Origin: Enterococcus rivorum
GTDB lineage: Bacteria > Bacillota > Bacilli > Lactobacillales > Enterococcaceae
Direction of reading: 5' to 3'
DNA length: 64,000 bases
Assembly: GCF_001742285.1 (NCBI RefSeq)
Contig: NZ_MIEK01000001.1
Span: forward strand, 1 to 64,000
Position 1 is the first letter of the stretch. The number at the start of each line of letters is the position of its first letter. This document shows positions 46,150-54,109 of the stretch, one piece after another. The translations under genes and the position numbers were made by a program. The notes beneath the pieces were generated by a model. That model was not told the origin of the DNA, made no database searches, and worked only from the letters and a program-made list of their open reading frames with translations.

Positions 46150-46209
46150 GGTGCAAGTGTTCGTTTTTTTCCATTTTATAACCCTTGCACTTACAAACCA
46201 TTGCACTTT
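46150..46209. repeat. Cluster of TTGCACTT-type motifs
   Basis: GTGCAAG (46151-46157) and CTTGCAC (46184-46190) can pair; TTGCACTT recurs at 46185-46192 and 46201-46208, and it also forms both arms of the terminator at 46016-46043. These may be protein-binding sites or alternative pairing partners of the terminator. Confidence 0.5.
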
Positions 46210-46242
46210 ATTTATCAATTACAATTTTGTATTCTTAGACAT

Positions 46243-46434
46243 AAAAAAGAAGACCGAAGTCTTCTCATCGCAGTACTTATTTTCATAAATAGACAAGACA
46301 TTCTCCACAAAAGTCTTTGTCCGACAACTACATCCGGTAGTTAGTGAAGATCACTCTGCCTCTGCTAATTAACCAATCACCAGCCGCTTGAGCGGAATAA
46401 CCGAAGTTATCTGATTGAGTCAACCCGTCGCATG
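46243..46434 (-). ncRNA. Candidate structured small RNA of about 190 nt
   Basis: An independent unit can be drawn on the minus strand: a promoter TTGCTT (46464-46469)-N17-TAAAGT (46441-46446) with an extended TG, then about 190 nt of GC-richer sequence, then a terminator GAAGAC-UUCG-GUCUUC with six U residues (46243-46264). The 5' part folds as a three-way junction closed by CAATCA/TGATTG (46412-46417 with 46374-46379). Its two arms are ATAAC-UUCG-GTTAT (46397-46410) and CCGC/GCGG (46384-46395). A hairpin AACTAC/GTAGTT lies at 46326-46342. No open frame of note covers it. I recognise no known riboswitch or RNA family. Confidence 0.6.
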
Positions 46435-46440
46435 TTTAAA

Positions 46441-46469
46441 ACTTTAACACAAAAATAACAGAAAAGCAA
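46441..46469 (-). promoter_or_regulatory. Promoter of the candidate small RNA
   Basis: TTGCTT (46464-46469), 17-bp spacer, TAAAGT (46441-46446) with TG one base upstream. It overlaps the 3' end of the GNAT gene. Confidence 0.55.
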
Positions 46470-46970
46470 TCATGCTAAGTTTTTTATAAAAATAAAATCT
46501 TCCATCAAGAAGCCTGCTTCAATATCCGTGACAATTTCCCCAAAGTTTACAAAACCTTTGTGTTCATAAACAGCTATGGCTTTTTTGTTCTGTTGATTCA
46601 CATGTAGATAGAGACTATTTAAATTACTTTCTTTTGCCACTTCTTCTAACCAATTGAAAAGTTCAGTTGCTATTCCTATCCCTTGATATTGGCTTAATAA
46701 ATAAATTTTACTAATAAATAATCGTTGTTCTTCTTTTCGATAAGTAGTATATCCAACCGCTTCCTCTTGATAAAAAACGAGATAGTACTCTGCTTCTGCT
46801 GCTTGAATTTGACGATTTATTTCTTCTTTTGATTGATACATTTCTAACATATAGTCTACTTGATTTTGCCCAATGATTGGAACAAATGTTTCTTCCCAAA
46901 TTACTTTCACAAGTGGTTCCAGAATTTCAATTTCTTCAAAACTTCCGATTTTTTTCAATGTAATAGTCAT
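46470..46970 (-). CDS. GNAT-family N-acetyltransferase
   Basis: The 166-residue protein has the acetyl-CoA motif LLSQYQGIGIATELFNWLEE and the LYLHVNQQNKKAIAVYEHKG block typical of GNATs, with the sequence MTITLKKIGSFEEIEILEP at the start. The ATG at 46970 has only a weak GTGGAAT site and lies 10 bp after the oxidoreductase gene, so it may be translated by coupling. The substrate is unknown; relatives are annotated as spermidine or protein acetyltransferases. Confidence 0.82.
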   Translation of the reverse strand: MTITLKKIGSFEEIEILEPLVKVIWEETFVPIIGQNQVDYMLEMYQSKEEINRQIQAAEAEYYLVFYQEEAVGYTTYRKEEQRLFISKIYLLSQYQGIGIATELFNWLEEVAKESNLNSLYLHVNQQNKKAIAVYEHKGFVNFGEIVTDIEAGFLMEDFIFIKNLA

Positions 46971-46980
46971 TATTCCACAC

Positions 46981-47946
46981 TCATCCTTCTTTTAACCATT
47001 TTGTGTATAGACTCTCTACTAATTCTACCGTATCTAAGGTTATTCTCTTCGTCATAATTGGACTTTCTGTTAATTTTTTTCTTAAACAATCGTTTACATG
47101 ATCTAACTCAAACTGGAATTCACTGTCAAAAAAAGCTTCTAATTCTTCTTTCTTTCCATCATCATAAAAGACAGTCGCTTTTTGCGCTTTCCAAAAATTC
47201 GTAACTTCGATTCTTCCTTTTTGTGCAAAAATCGTTAGTTTACTTTCCGTATCTAGTTTGACTGTGATAAAAAGATTGCCTAAGACTTGATTACTAAATT
47301 TAAGAGAAACGTTGCATTGATCATCCGTTTTTCCTGGCTCAATTGTTGCAACACCTGAAAAAGATGTTATTTTCTGATTCAAAATAAATTGCATATACTG
47401 TAATGGATAACTACCAGATCCATGCAACGTCCCTCCTCCTGCTTCAATCGAATGGAACCAGGAAATATGATCTACATTTGGATAAGCAGTGATTGATTGA
47501 ATCCATTGAACTGCACCAATTTGATTCTTATGGAGAATTTTTTTAATCTTATGTGTAATTGGTAAAAAAACTGATTTTTGAGCTTCCATTAAAAAGAGTT
47601 CCTTTTTCTCTGCCAACTCAAATAATTCTTGGGCGTGGGAGCTCTTTAAAGTAAATGGTTTCTCTAACAATACATGCTTGTTATTCATGAGTGCCAATTT
47701 TGCAGCCTCAAAATGTCCTTTGTTGTAGGTCGCTATATAGATAATATCGATTGTTTCATCTTTGCATAGTTCTTCATAGCTACCATAACTTTTAGGAATA
47801 CCTAATTCTTGTGCCATGTTTTCCGCTTTCTCTAATGAACGCGAAGCAATAGCCCTCACTTCTCCACATTTGCTAGCCTTTATTCCTTCCACAAATCTAG
47901 GAACAATTTGAGCTGTGCTTAGTATGCCATACCGAATTTTATTCAT
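46981..47946 (-). CDS. Gfo/Idh/MocA-family oxidoreductase
   Basis: The 321-residue NAD(P)-dependent enzyme has an N-terminal Rossmann fold (IRYGILSTAQIVPRFVEGI). The conserved HVLLEKPFTLKS motif supplies the catalytic Lys, and a C-terminal alpha/beta domain contains GGGTLHGSGSYPLQYMQF. The family oxidises or reduces sugars, inositols or related compounds. The ATG at 47946 follows AAGGAG. Its promoter is TTGAAA-N17-TATAGT. The GNAT gene follows it closely, so the two form an operon of unknown purpose. Confidence 0.88.
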   Translation of the reverse strand: MNKIRYGILSTAQIVPRFVEGIKASKCGEVRAIASRSLEKAENMAQELGIPKSYGSYEELCKDETIDIIYIATYNKGHFEAAKLALMNNKHVLLEKPFTLKSSHAQELFELAEKKELFLMEAQKSVFLPITHKIKKILHKNQIGAVQWIQSITAYPNVDHISWFHSIEAGGGTLHGSGSYPLQYMQFILNQKITSFSGVATIEPGKTDDQCNVSLKFSNQVLGNLFITVKLDTESKLTIFAQKGRIEVTNFWKAQKATVFYDDGKKEELEAFFDSEFQFELDHVNDCLRKKLTESPIMTKRITLDTVELVESLYTKWLKEG

Positions 47947-47969
47947 ATCAAATTCTCCTTTTTTCTTTT

Positions 47970-47998
47970 ACTATACTCATAACTAAGTAAGATTTCAA
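47970..47998 (-). promoter_or_regulatory. Promoter of the oxidoreductase gene
   Basis: TTGAAA (47993-47998) and TATAGT (47970-47975) are 17 bp apart on the minus strand, about 20 bp before the ribosome-binding site. The rest of the spacer up to 48180 is AT-rich and shows no feature. Confidence 0.65.
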
Positions 47999-48182
47999 AG
48001 TATATTATTAAAAGAAAGAACATATGGCTACATCTAGCTAAAATATTTTTCTATTAAACTAGAAATCTTATTAAAATAATAAATATAAACCGAATATAAG
48101 TAATTTATCTACACTGGTTTATAGTAAACTAAAAAATTATTCTGACATCTTTAAAGTTTGATACACAAAATTTCAAAAAAAG

Positions 48183-48212
48183 AAAAAAAGTGGACAAATT
48201 GATCCACTTTTT
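48183..48212 (-). terminator. Terminator after the second mazF-like gene
   Basis: AAAAAGTGGA (minus strand) pairs with TCCACTTTTT (arms 48185-48194 and 48203-48212), with further U residues. Confidence 0.8.
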
Positions 48213-48253
48213 CCAATTGCTGATTATTATGTATTTCTATGTATTCATTTACC

Positions 48254-48595
48254 CTAGCGAATTCCAACACTTATTTTTAATGCTTGATTTACCTTATCCA
48301 TATCTACATCGGCTAATCGGCAAACCTTATGTAGAATCCGTTCTTTATCCAATGTTCTAATTTGTTCCAATAATACTAGTGACGGTGTCATTTTTTCATC
48401 ATGCGGAATATTTACTCTTACTTGTGTTGGCTGCATCTTCTTACTAATATTTCTTGTAATTGGTGCAACTATCAAAGTTGGGCTAAATAAGTTCCCTTTG
48501 TTATTTTGAATAATCAATACAGGTCTTATCCCTCCCTGCTCAGAACCAACAACAGGTGAAAGATTTGCATAAAAAATTTCTCCCCTTCGCATCAT
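48254..48595 (-). CDS. Second MazF-type toxin, also without adjacent antitoxin
   Basis: The 113-residue protein is a paralogue of the mazF-like gene beside alr: [52 protein letters not shown] and VLLEQIRTLDKERILH are all conserved. It has the conserved arginine and serine/threonine residues of the active site. About 600 bp upstream has no antitoxin-like frame. The ATG at 48595 (or 48592) follows a GGGAG site, and an extended -10 box TGATATAAT lies about 45 bp upstream. It is 13 residues shorter than the other copy and has its own terminator. Confidence 0.9.
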   Translation of the reverse strand: MMRRGEIFYANLSPVVGSEQGGIRPVLIIQNNKGNLFSPTLIVAPITRNISKKMQPTQVRVNIPHDEKMTPSLVLLEQIRTLDKERILHKVCRLADVDMDKVNQALKISVGIR

Positions 48596-49084
48596 CTAAT
48601 TTATCACTCCCTTTTGCCATAAACTATCTTAATTGAATTATATCATGGTATTCTTCTTATTTTTTTCAAGATTTTGCTTCCACTGACTAAAACTTTGATA
48701 ATCTATGAAATTTATAATTTTTTGTTTCTTATATCATCTCTATAAAATACTGTGATTATCCTTTAATTATCACTTTATTTTTTTACTAAAAAACTAATTT
48801 AATGTCAAATAATAACTGAAACACTCTTGCACCAAGTACTTTTTCTTTTGTCTGTAGATATTATATAAGGAATTCGCTTAAAATAAAAATATTAATCTAT
48901 CCAATTTTTACTTTCTTAGAAAACCCCATTTAGCAGTTTATTTAATTTTTATATTAAAGAAAAAAAAGTCTTTTTTACTATCAACTCCAAATAAAAAATA
49001 CTTTCTCATCAAATTCTTATTTTAAAACCTTTAAATAATATCTATTTTAAGGCTTTCATTCAAAATATACAAATTTTATCAGTA
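48596..49084. other. AT-rich spacer with no recognisable gene
   Basis: The spacer is extremely AT-rich with poly-A and poly-T runs. On the minus strand TATAAT (48637-48642) with an extended TG serves the mazF-like gene. I see no other frame with a start signal and no clear repeat. It may be a decayed region. Confidence 0.5.
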
Positions 49085-49121
49085 AAAAAGGGCACAAAAC
49101 TGATTTTAGTCTTGCCACCCT
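49084..49121 (-). terminator. Terminator after the AraC/GyrI regulator
   Basis: AAGGG and GCAA-ACT on the minus strand pair with AGT-TTG and CCCTT in an imperfect stem, followed by six U residues. Confidence 0.65.
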
Positions 49122-49203
49122 TCTGTTCTTTAATTAACTAGTCCTAGTGCTATCTGTTTGCTCCGTTTCATTATTTCTCTTTAAGTTCGCTAAACCTTAC
49201 AGT

Positions 49204-50055
49204 TTATTCTTCTTCATTAACTGGAAACCATACTTCAAAGGCTAAATTTTTCGGATTAGAATCAAGATAAACCTCAATATCTGGAGCGTTTGCATATTCA
49301 TATCCTGAAATTGGTAACCACTCTGTAAAAATTCTTTTATGTAAGTTTTGAATAGCATCCGGCATTGGTCCTCTGTCAGCAAACACAGCCCATTGTGCAG
49401 AGGAAACTTCGTATTCGATCATCCCTTCTTGAAGAGGGGCGTTACTTGCCACAACAATCAGGTACTCCCATTCACCAACTTCATTGTCTCTTCTAACTCC
49501 CAGCACACCTGGAATTTCTTCTCCCATCAATAACCAAAGATTTTCTAGTTGTCCACTAGAACTTACTTTATCCCAAAACTTAGGAATAATTTCACAGTTT
49601 TTCTCCATATTTTTGTCTATTTTCACTGAATACCCTACAACTCTAAAGGAATCTTTTTTCACCATATGATAATTCATACAAGTCACTCCTTTAACAGTAA
49701 TTGAAAATTTTAGTGGTGGAAAAATAGTTAATGAAGCACCGGACTTTTTCGCATCTCTTGGTGCAATTTGATGAATATTTTTAAAAGCCCGTGTAAAAGA
49801 GGTAGGTGATTCATAGCCATATTTTATAGATATATCCAACACTTTTCCTCCTTGTTGTAAATCAAATGCTGCCAAAGTTGCTCTTCTGCGTCGAATATAT
49901 TCTGCTAACGGAACACCTGCTAAATAAGAAAACATCCGTTGAAAATGGTATGTGGAACAGTAAGCAATTTTGGCTGCTTCAGAAATATCTATATCATCGG
50001 TCAAGTGATCTTCGATATAATCAATACTTTTATTCAGTTGTTCTAGCCACTCCAA
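49204..50055 (-). CDS. AraC-family regulator with GyrI-like ligand domain
   Basis: The 283-residue protein has two N-terminal AraC helix-turn-helices (DISEAAKIAYCSTYHFQRMF and DISIKYGYESPTSFTRAFKN). A C-terminal GyrI/SbmC-like domain (residues 120-283) has the RVVGYSVKI and PGVLGVRRDNEVGEWEYLIV strands. This is the Rob-like layout in which small ligands bind the second domain. The start is TTG at 50055, six bases after AGGTGA. Its neighbours are not obvious targets, and the ligand is unknown. Confidence 0.87.
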   Translation of the reverse strand: MEWLEQLNKSIDYIEDHLTDDIDISEAAKIAYCSTYHFQRMFSYLAGVPLAEYIRRRRATLAAFDLQQGGKVLDISIKYGYESPTSFTRAFKNIHQIAPRDAKKSGASLTIFPPLKFSITVKGVTCMNYHMVKKDSFRVVGYSVKIDKNMEKNCEIIPKFWDKVSSSGQLENLWLLMGEEIPGVLGVRRDNEVGEWEYLIVVASNAPLQEGMIEYEVSSAQWAVFADRGPMPDAIQNLHKRIFTEWLPISGYEYANAPDIEVYLDSNPKNLAFEVWFPVNEEE

Positions 50056-50162
50056 TGCTCTTCACCTCTATTTAATCATTCTACTTCAAAAAACTTGTAG
50101 CTACCTCTCTATTATTGCACAAAAATGTTAGATGATTAATCTTTCGATTAAGTAAAAATAGA

Positions 50163-50345
50163 AAGAGGATGTGACAAAACTAAAAATCAGTTTTGTTTCA
50201 TCCTCTAAATCCGAATAAACGGTGGTCAAAAGTCTGGGTCTTCGAAATTGGACCGAAAATCACTCAATACATAAAGCCTATTGTGCGCTTTTCGGTCCAA
50301 TTTCTCGCCCCAAAACGATTTCTGTCTCAAACTCTTTCTTCGCGA
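50163..50345. repeat. Composite palindromic intergenic element
   Basis: Two hairpins and a tail make up this block. AGAGGATG at 50164-50171 pairs with CATCCTCT at 50199-50206, extended by ACAAAACT/AGTTTTGT. GAAATTGGACCGAAAA (50244-50259) and TTTTCGGTCCAATTTC (50289-50304) form a perfect 16-bp stem around 29 bases. The tail on the minus strand reads AGAGTTTGAGACAGAAATCG, akin to the GAG...GGACAGAA repeats of low-GC Gram-positive genomes. On the minus strand the first hairpin is followed by a U-rich tail and probably ends the PASTA operon. Confidence 0.7.
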
Positions 50346-50382
50346 ATATTTCTCTCAGTTCTTATCTACTTTAAAGTGCTTT

Positions 50383-51879
50383 TTAATCTAATTCTGGTTT
50401 CTCTCCACTTGTTTGCTTATCTGGTGGAGCTGGAGCTCCTGAACCAAGATTTCCTAAACTAATACTAATTGTGACCGTATAGTCTAGCGGTACATATATA
50501 CTGTGAGCACTCATACCAACTACAGTTCCTTTGGGCTCTGCAGAATCAACGTAGTTCACTACATATCGAATATTTGCCCCTTTTGCACGATATTCATCAT
50601 AGAAAATTTTTTGCAAATCGCCTTCTACAGTGCTTCCTCTTAAGTCTTTCAAATACGGTTGACCCGCAGAATAATAAACTTTAACCGTCAAATCATCTTT
50701 ACTGGTTAGTTTTGTACCTGCTTCTACACTTTGTGATACAAGTTGTCCATAAGGAACATCTACTGTATAAACGCTCTTAGCTAAAATTTTTAATCCTTCG
50801 ACTGCTGTGGCAGCTTCTTCCGGTGTGTACTCTGCAAAATTGGGAACTTCAAAACCTTTCCCTAACGATACCACAACCGTCATACTTTCTTTTTTAGCCA
50901 TTTTTTCATCTTTCGCAATACTTTGAGAAATAATGCTATCTTGAAGAATGTCTGATGAACTATCTTCCTCATACGTAACATTTATACTATTGTTTTTCGC
51001 CCAACTTTCTACTTCATTTTTTGGCTTTTTAGAAAAATCTGGTACAACAATATTTTTTTCAAAAGTTTCCTTGCCTTTTGAATAAAACATTTTTGCTTTA
51101 TCTTTACGCTTGTAGGAATCATTCGTAACATCTTTAGTGACCATTTCAAATTTTATTGGCTTGCCTTTTTCAATTGTATCACTGTATTCCTGAATAATGT
51201 TGATATTCGTTGCTTGTTTATCTTTGAGCCATTTTTCAACATCTGCTTTGCTCATTTCCATAAAATTCGGTAATGGCAGTTTTTCTTCTGGATCAGGTCC
51301 TAAACTGGCTTCAATGATTAAATCTGCACCCTTTTTTATCTTACTCCCAGCTTTTTGTTTTTGCGAAATAATTTTATTGGCTTCTTTTTTTAAATCATAA
51401 CTTTGTTCTAGTTTAATTTTAACTTTATTAGTAGTCGCCCAAGTTCTAGCATCAGAAATTTCTTTTCCTATAAAATCTGGCACCTTCACATGAGTCATTT
51501 GGTAATAGGCAAAAAATAGTAAACACAATCCTAAAGCAATCCCTAATCCAATAAGGGTAAATTTGCGCTTTCTTTTCTTATAGTAGGTAGGATCTGTTTC
51601 TACCTCCTCTTCTAGTTGAGAACGCCTTGTTGGAAGTGGTTCCTCTATAGTTGCTTCTCTTTCACTGGAATTAGGTTGTTCATCAGCTAAGTTCCTAGGT
51701 CCAATGGCTGGTTCTCTTCTTTTAGTATTTGTGCCTGCTTTTTCTACTAGACGATCGTATGAGGTTTTTGATTCCTTTTCCTGTTTATCGGTTTCTTCCC
51801 GAAAAGAATCTACCTGTCCTTTTTTTTCTTTTGTTTCTTTATAATTTTTTTTATCAAAATTTGAAAGAAAATCACTCAT
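50383..51879 (-). CDS. PASTA-repeat membrane protein without kinase domain
   Basis: The 498-residue protein has a charged cytoplasmic tail of about 105 residues with no kinase motifs, a membrane helix at residues 107-127, and an extracellular part of several PASTA-like repeats. VPDFIGKEISDARTWA starts the first, VPDFSKKPKNEVESWAK a later one, and VPNFAEYTPEEAATAVEG another; the C-terminus is Gly/Pro rich. PASTA domains bind muropeptides or beta-lactams and usually belong to PknB/StkP kinases or PBPs. The gene overlaps the upstream ATPase by 8 bp and closes the operon. It may be a peptidoglycan sensor or an accessory to the ABC exporter. Confidence 0.82.
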   Translation of the reverse strand: MSDFLSNFDKKNYKETKEKKGQVDSFREETDKQEKESKTSYDRLVEKAGTNTKRREPAIGPRNLADEQPNSSEREATIEEPLPTRRSQLEEEVETDPTYYKKRKRKFTLIGLGIALGLCLLFFAYYQMTHVKVPDFIGKEISDARTWATTNKVKIKLEQSYDLKKEANKIISQKQKAGSKIKKGADLIIEASLGPDPEEKLPLPNFMEMSKADVEKWLKDKQATNINIIQEYSDTIEKGKPIKFEMVTKDVTNDSYKRKDKAKMFYSKGKETFEKNIVVPDFSKKPKNEVESWAKNNSINVTYEEDSSSDILQDSIISQSIAKDEKMAKKESMTVVVSLGKGFEVPNFAEYTPEEAATAVEGLKILAKSVYTVDVPYGQLVSQSVEAGTKLTSKDDLTVKVYYSAGQPYLKDLRGSTVEGDLQKIFYDEYRAKGANIRYVVNYVDSAEPKGTVVGMSAHSIYVPLDYTVTISISLGNLGSGAPAPPDKQTSGEKPELD

Positions 51880-52546
51880 TTAACATCAACTCGCCTTGTT
51901 TGAGATAGTAGGTTTCATCTGATTGTTGGGCAATCTCATTTGAGTGGGTTACAACAATCACACATTTGTTATGGACTTCAGCAAGATTTTTAAAAATATC
52001 AACAATTTCTTGTTCCATTCCCTCATCTAAGTTTCCTGTTGGTTCATCTGCTAGAATCACATCTACATTTGTTGCTAAAGCCCTAGCAATAGCCACCCTT
52101 TGCTGTTCTCCACCTGATAATTGACTAATTAATCGATCCGCTTTTGCTTTGTTAATGCCTATATAATCCAAAAGATTGTATGCCACCTCTCGATGGTTTG
52201 GAGGTAACTCGTTGTCTGTAATTGACATAGCCACTAGAATATTTTCTACAGCCGTGAGATACGGAACCAAATTATAGCTTTGAAAAATAATACTTATCTT
52301 ATCTCTTCTAAATCGTTCATAACCAATTTTTCTAATGTCTATTCCTTCATAAAGAACTTCTCCTGATTTTGGTACATCTAGTGCACTAATTAAAGAAAGA
52401 AAAGTTGTTTTTCCGGAGCCAGATTGTCCCAAGATTGTGTAGAAACGTCCTTGGTCAAAAGCAATAGAAGTATCTTTTAAAATCATTCGTCGTTTGTCAC
52501 CATCTTGATAAAAATAATTGACCGCCTTCGTTTCTAAAATAGTCAT
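51872..52546 (-). CDS. ABC transporter ATPase (MacB/LolD/Vex2 type), canonical
   Basis: The 224-residue ATPase has every motif: Walker A LGQSGSGKTTFLSLI, signature LSGGEQQRVAIARAL, Walker B VILADEPTGNLDE and the H-loop VVTHSNEIA. It belongs to the MacB/LolD-like group that drives FtsX-type permeases for export or extraction. The ATG at 52546 follows AGGAGG, 13 bp after the permease gene. It is the only catalytically complete ATPase in the operon and may power both permeases. Confidence 0.93.
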   Translation of the reverse strand: MTILETKAVNYFYQDGDKRRMILKDTSIAFDQGRFYTILGQSGSGKTTFLSLISALDVPKSGEVLYEGIDIRKIGYERFRRDKISIIFQSYNLVPYLTAVENILVAMSITDNELPPNHREVAYNLLDYIGINKAKADRLISQLSGGEQQRVAIARALATNVDVILADEPTGNLDEGMEQEIVDIFKNLAEVHNKCVIVVTHSNEIAQQSDETYYLKQGELMLNE

Positions 52547-52559
52547 TCTACTTTTCCTC

Positions 52560-54032
52560 CTACATCATAATTTTCTTTGGATTCAACCGCATAACATAGG
52601 TTAGAGGTAAAATCGCAGATAGTAAAACGGTCGTTAACCCTGCCAATAAGAACGTCAAAATATAGCTAAGTGAGAATTTCACTTCATAGGCATTCGTAAT
52701 ATCTCCCGTTGATAAATTAGAAGAAAGCGAACTTCCCCCAACAATTATTGCACCACTACTAACAGGTTCAGCTTGAGCCAATGCATCACTAGCAATCAAA
52801 GATTCAGAAACTAATTTCCCTAACACATTTCCTGTAATCAGCGAGGCACACATAGCAATCGCACTGATTAACAACAATTCAATCACAACTTGCGCCATAA
52901 CTAATTTACGTTTTTCTCCTAAGGATAAATAGATGCCTAACTCATGTTTCCGATCACGCAAGAATAAAATAACTACCAAAGAAATAATCAACAATGCCGC
53001 TGCAATTGCTAAAATTACAACATAACCAGAAATTTGTGACATTTTTTTAACTGAACCACCCACTTTATCAAACTCATCTGTTGAAGCGTTCATTTTATAA
53101 TCTTCTGGAAGTAACGGTTCTGATTCTTGTTTAAATGCTTCTACATCTTCTGGTGATTTCAACGTATACATTGGTGTGATTTGTTCTGCATCATTGGCTT
53201 CTTTAAAAGCATCCGGGTCTAATTCTTTGCCTCTCTCAAACTCCGCTTTATTAATTTCTCTTACTCCATTATTCGTCATATAGACTGTATTAAATTGCTC
53301 CATGTCTAAAAATGACTGATTTGGGTTAGATTTTTCTCCATCTTCTTTCTTCTTTTCTGCGACCAATGGTTCAAAAATACCAATAATTTCAACCGAATGC
53401 TTTTGACTATCATAGGTTTCAGTGGAGCCATCTTCTTTTGGCTTCATATATTGACTGTCCCAAATGACTTGATCTCCAACATTAATTCCATTCTCGTCTG
53501 CTACGGTTTTAGAAATAACGGCTAATAACTTATCACTAGCCTTATCTTCTTTTGTAAATAGACGCCCTTCAGTTAATTTGACTTTCTTATCTTTAAAATC
53601 TGATGGTTCATTACTATTGGTACCTTTTAGAAACAAATTATTGCCACTAAGTCCAGAAACTATCGTGTTACTATCTTTTTCCATTTGGTAGGTTTTAAAT
53701 GATTTTAGTCCAAGATAACCGGAAATACTGTAATCATATTCTTTTACATAAGGAGATTCACCAATTTTTTTGATAGTCTCTTCTTTTAAAGGCTCAGGCG
53801 TTTTCATTTCACTGCCTGATTCATTCGCTTTCATTAATTTATCCATATCCATCTCGGCAGTAACGGCTGCACCCAATTGATTTTTTATTTTCTTCTCTAC
53901 ATTATCTGTTGATTGTTGAATCGCAATCGCGCCTGCAATTACATTTCCTAAAATAAAAATAACTGCAAATAGGATAATTGATTTTCCTCGTCTTCTTATG
54001 ACACTACATAATGCTCTATTCCAATAATTCAT
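52560..54032 (-). CDS. FtsX/MacB-like ABC permease
   Basis: The 490-residue protein has one N-terminal helix (GKSIILFAVIFILGNVIAGA), an extracellular domain of about 300 residues and three C-terminal helices (YVVILAIAAALLIISLVVIL and on), as in MacB-type mechanotransmission permeases. The large outside domain has no cysteines and is rich in Lys, Glu and Ser. It resembles Vex-type permeases of pneumococcus. I chose the ATG at 54032 behind AAGGAG; the longer frame adds only five residues and overlaps that site. Confidence 0.88.
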   Translation of the reverse strand: MNYWNRALCSVIRRRGKSIILFAVIFILGNVIAGAIAIQQSTDNVEKKIKNQLGAAVTAEMDMDKLMKANESGSEMKTPEPLKEETIKKIGESPYVKEYDYSISGYLGLKSFKTYQMEKDSNTIVSGLSGNNLFLKGTNSNEPSDFKDKKVKLTEGRLFTKEDKASDKLLAVISKTVADENGINVGDQVIWDSQYMKPKEDGSTETYDSQKHSVEIIGIFEPLVAEKKKEDGEKSNPNQSFLDMEQFNTVYMTNNGVREINKAEFERGKELDPDAFKEANDAEQITPMYTLKSPEDVEAFKQESEPLLPEDYKMNASTDEFDKVGGSVKKMSQISGYVVILAIAAALLIISLVVILFLRDRKHELGIYLSLGEKRKLVMAQVVIELLLISAIAMCASLITGNVLGKLVSESLIASDALAQAEPVSSGAIIVGGSSLSSNLSTGDITNAYEVKFSLSYILTFLLAGLTTVLLSAILPLTYVMRLNPKKIMM

Positions 54033-54109
54033 AATTTCTCCTTCCACTCAATAAAATTAAGTTGAACTTTTTAACTTTGAATTTTACTACCGTTGACTGG
54101 TAAGTTCCT

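Noticed and set aside
46019-46288. 89-codon plus-strand frame upstream of the island
   Set aside because: It covers two minus-strand terminators and repeated motifs and has no ribosome-binding site.
48596-48700. Short peptide frame upstream of the second mazF-like gene as an antitoxin
   Set aside because: The frame that begins MAKGSDKLDD overlaps the start of mazF and ends after about 25 codons, too short and without antitoxin features.
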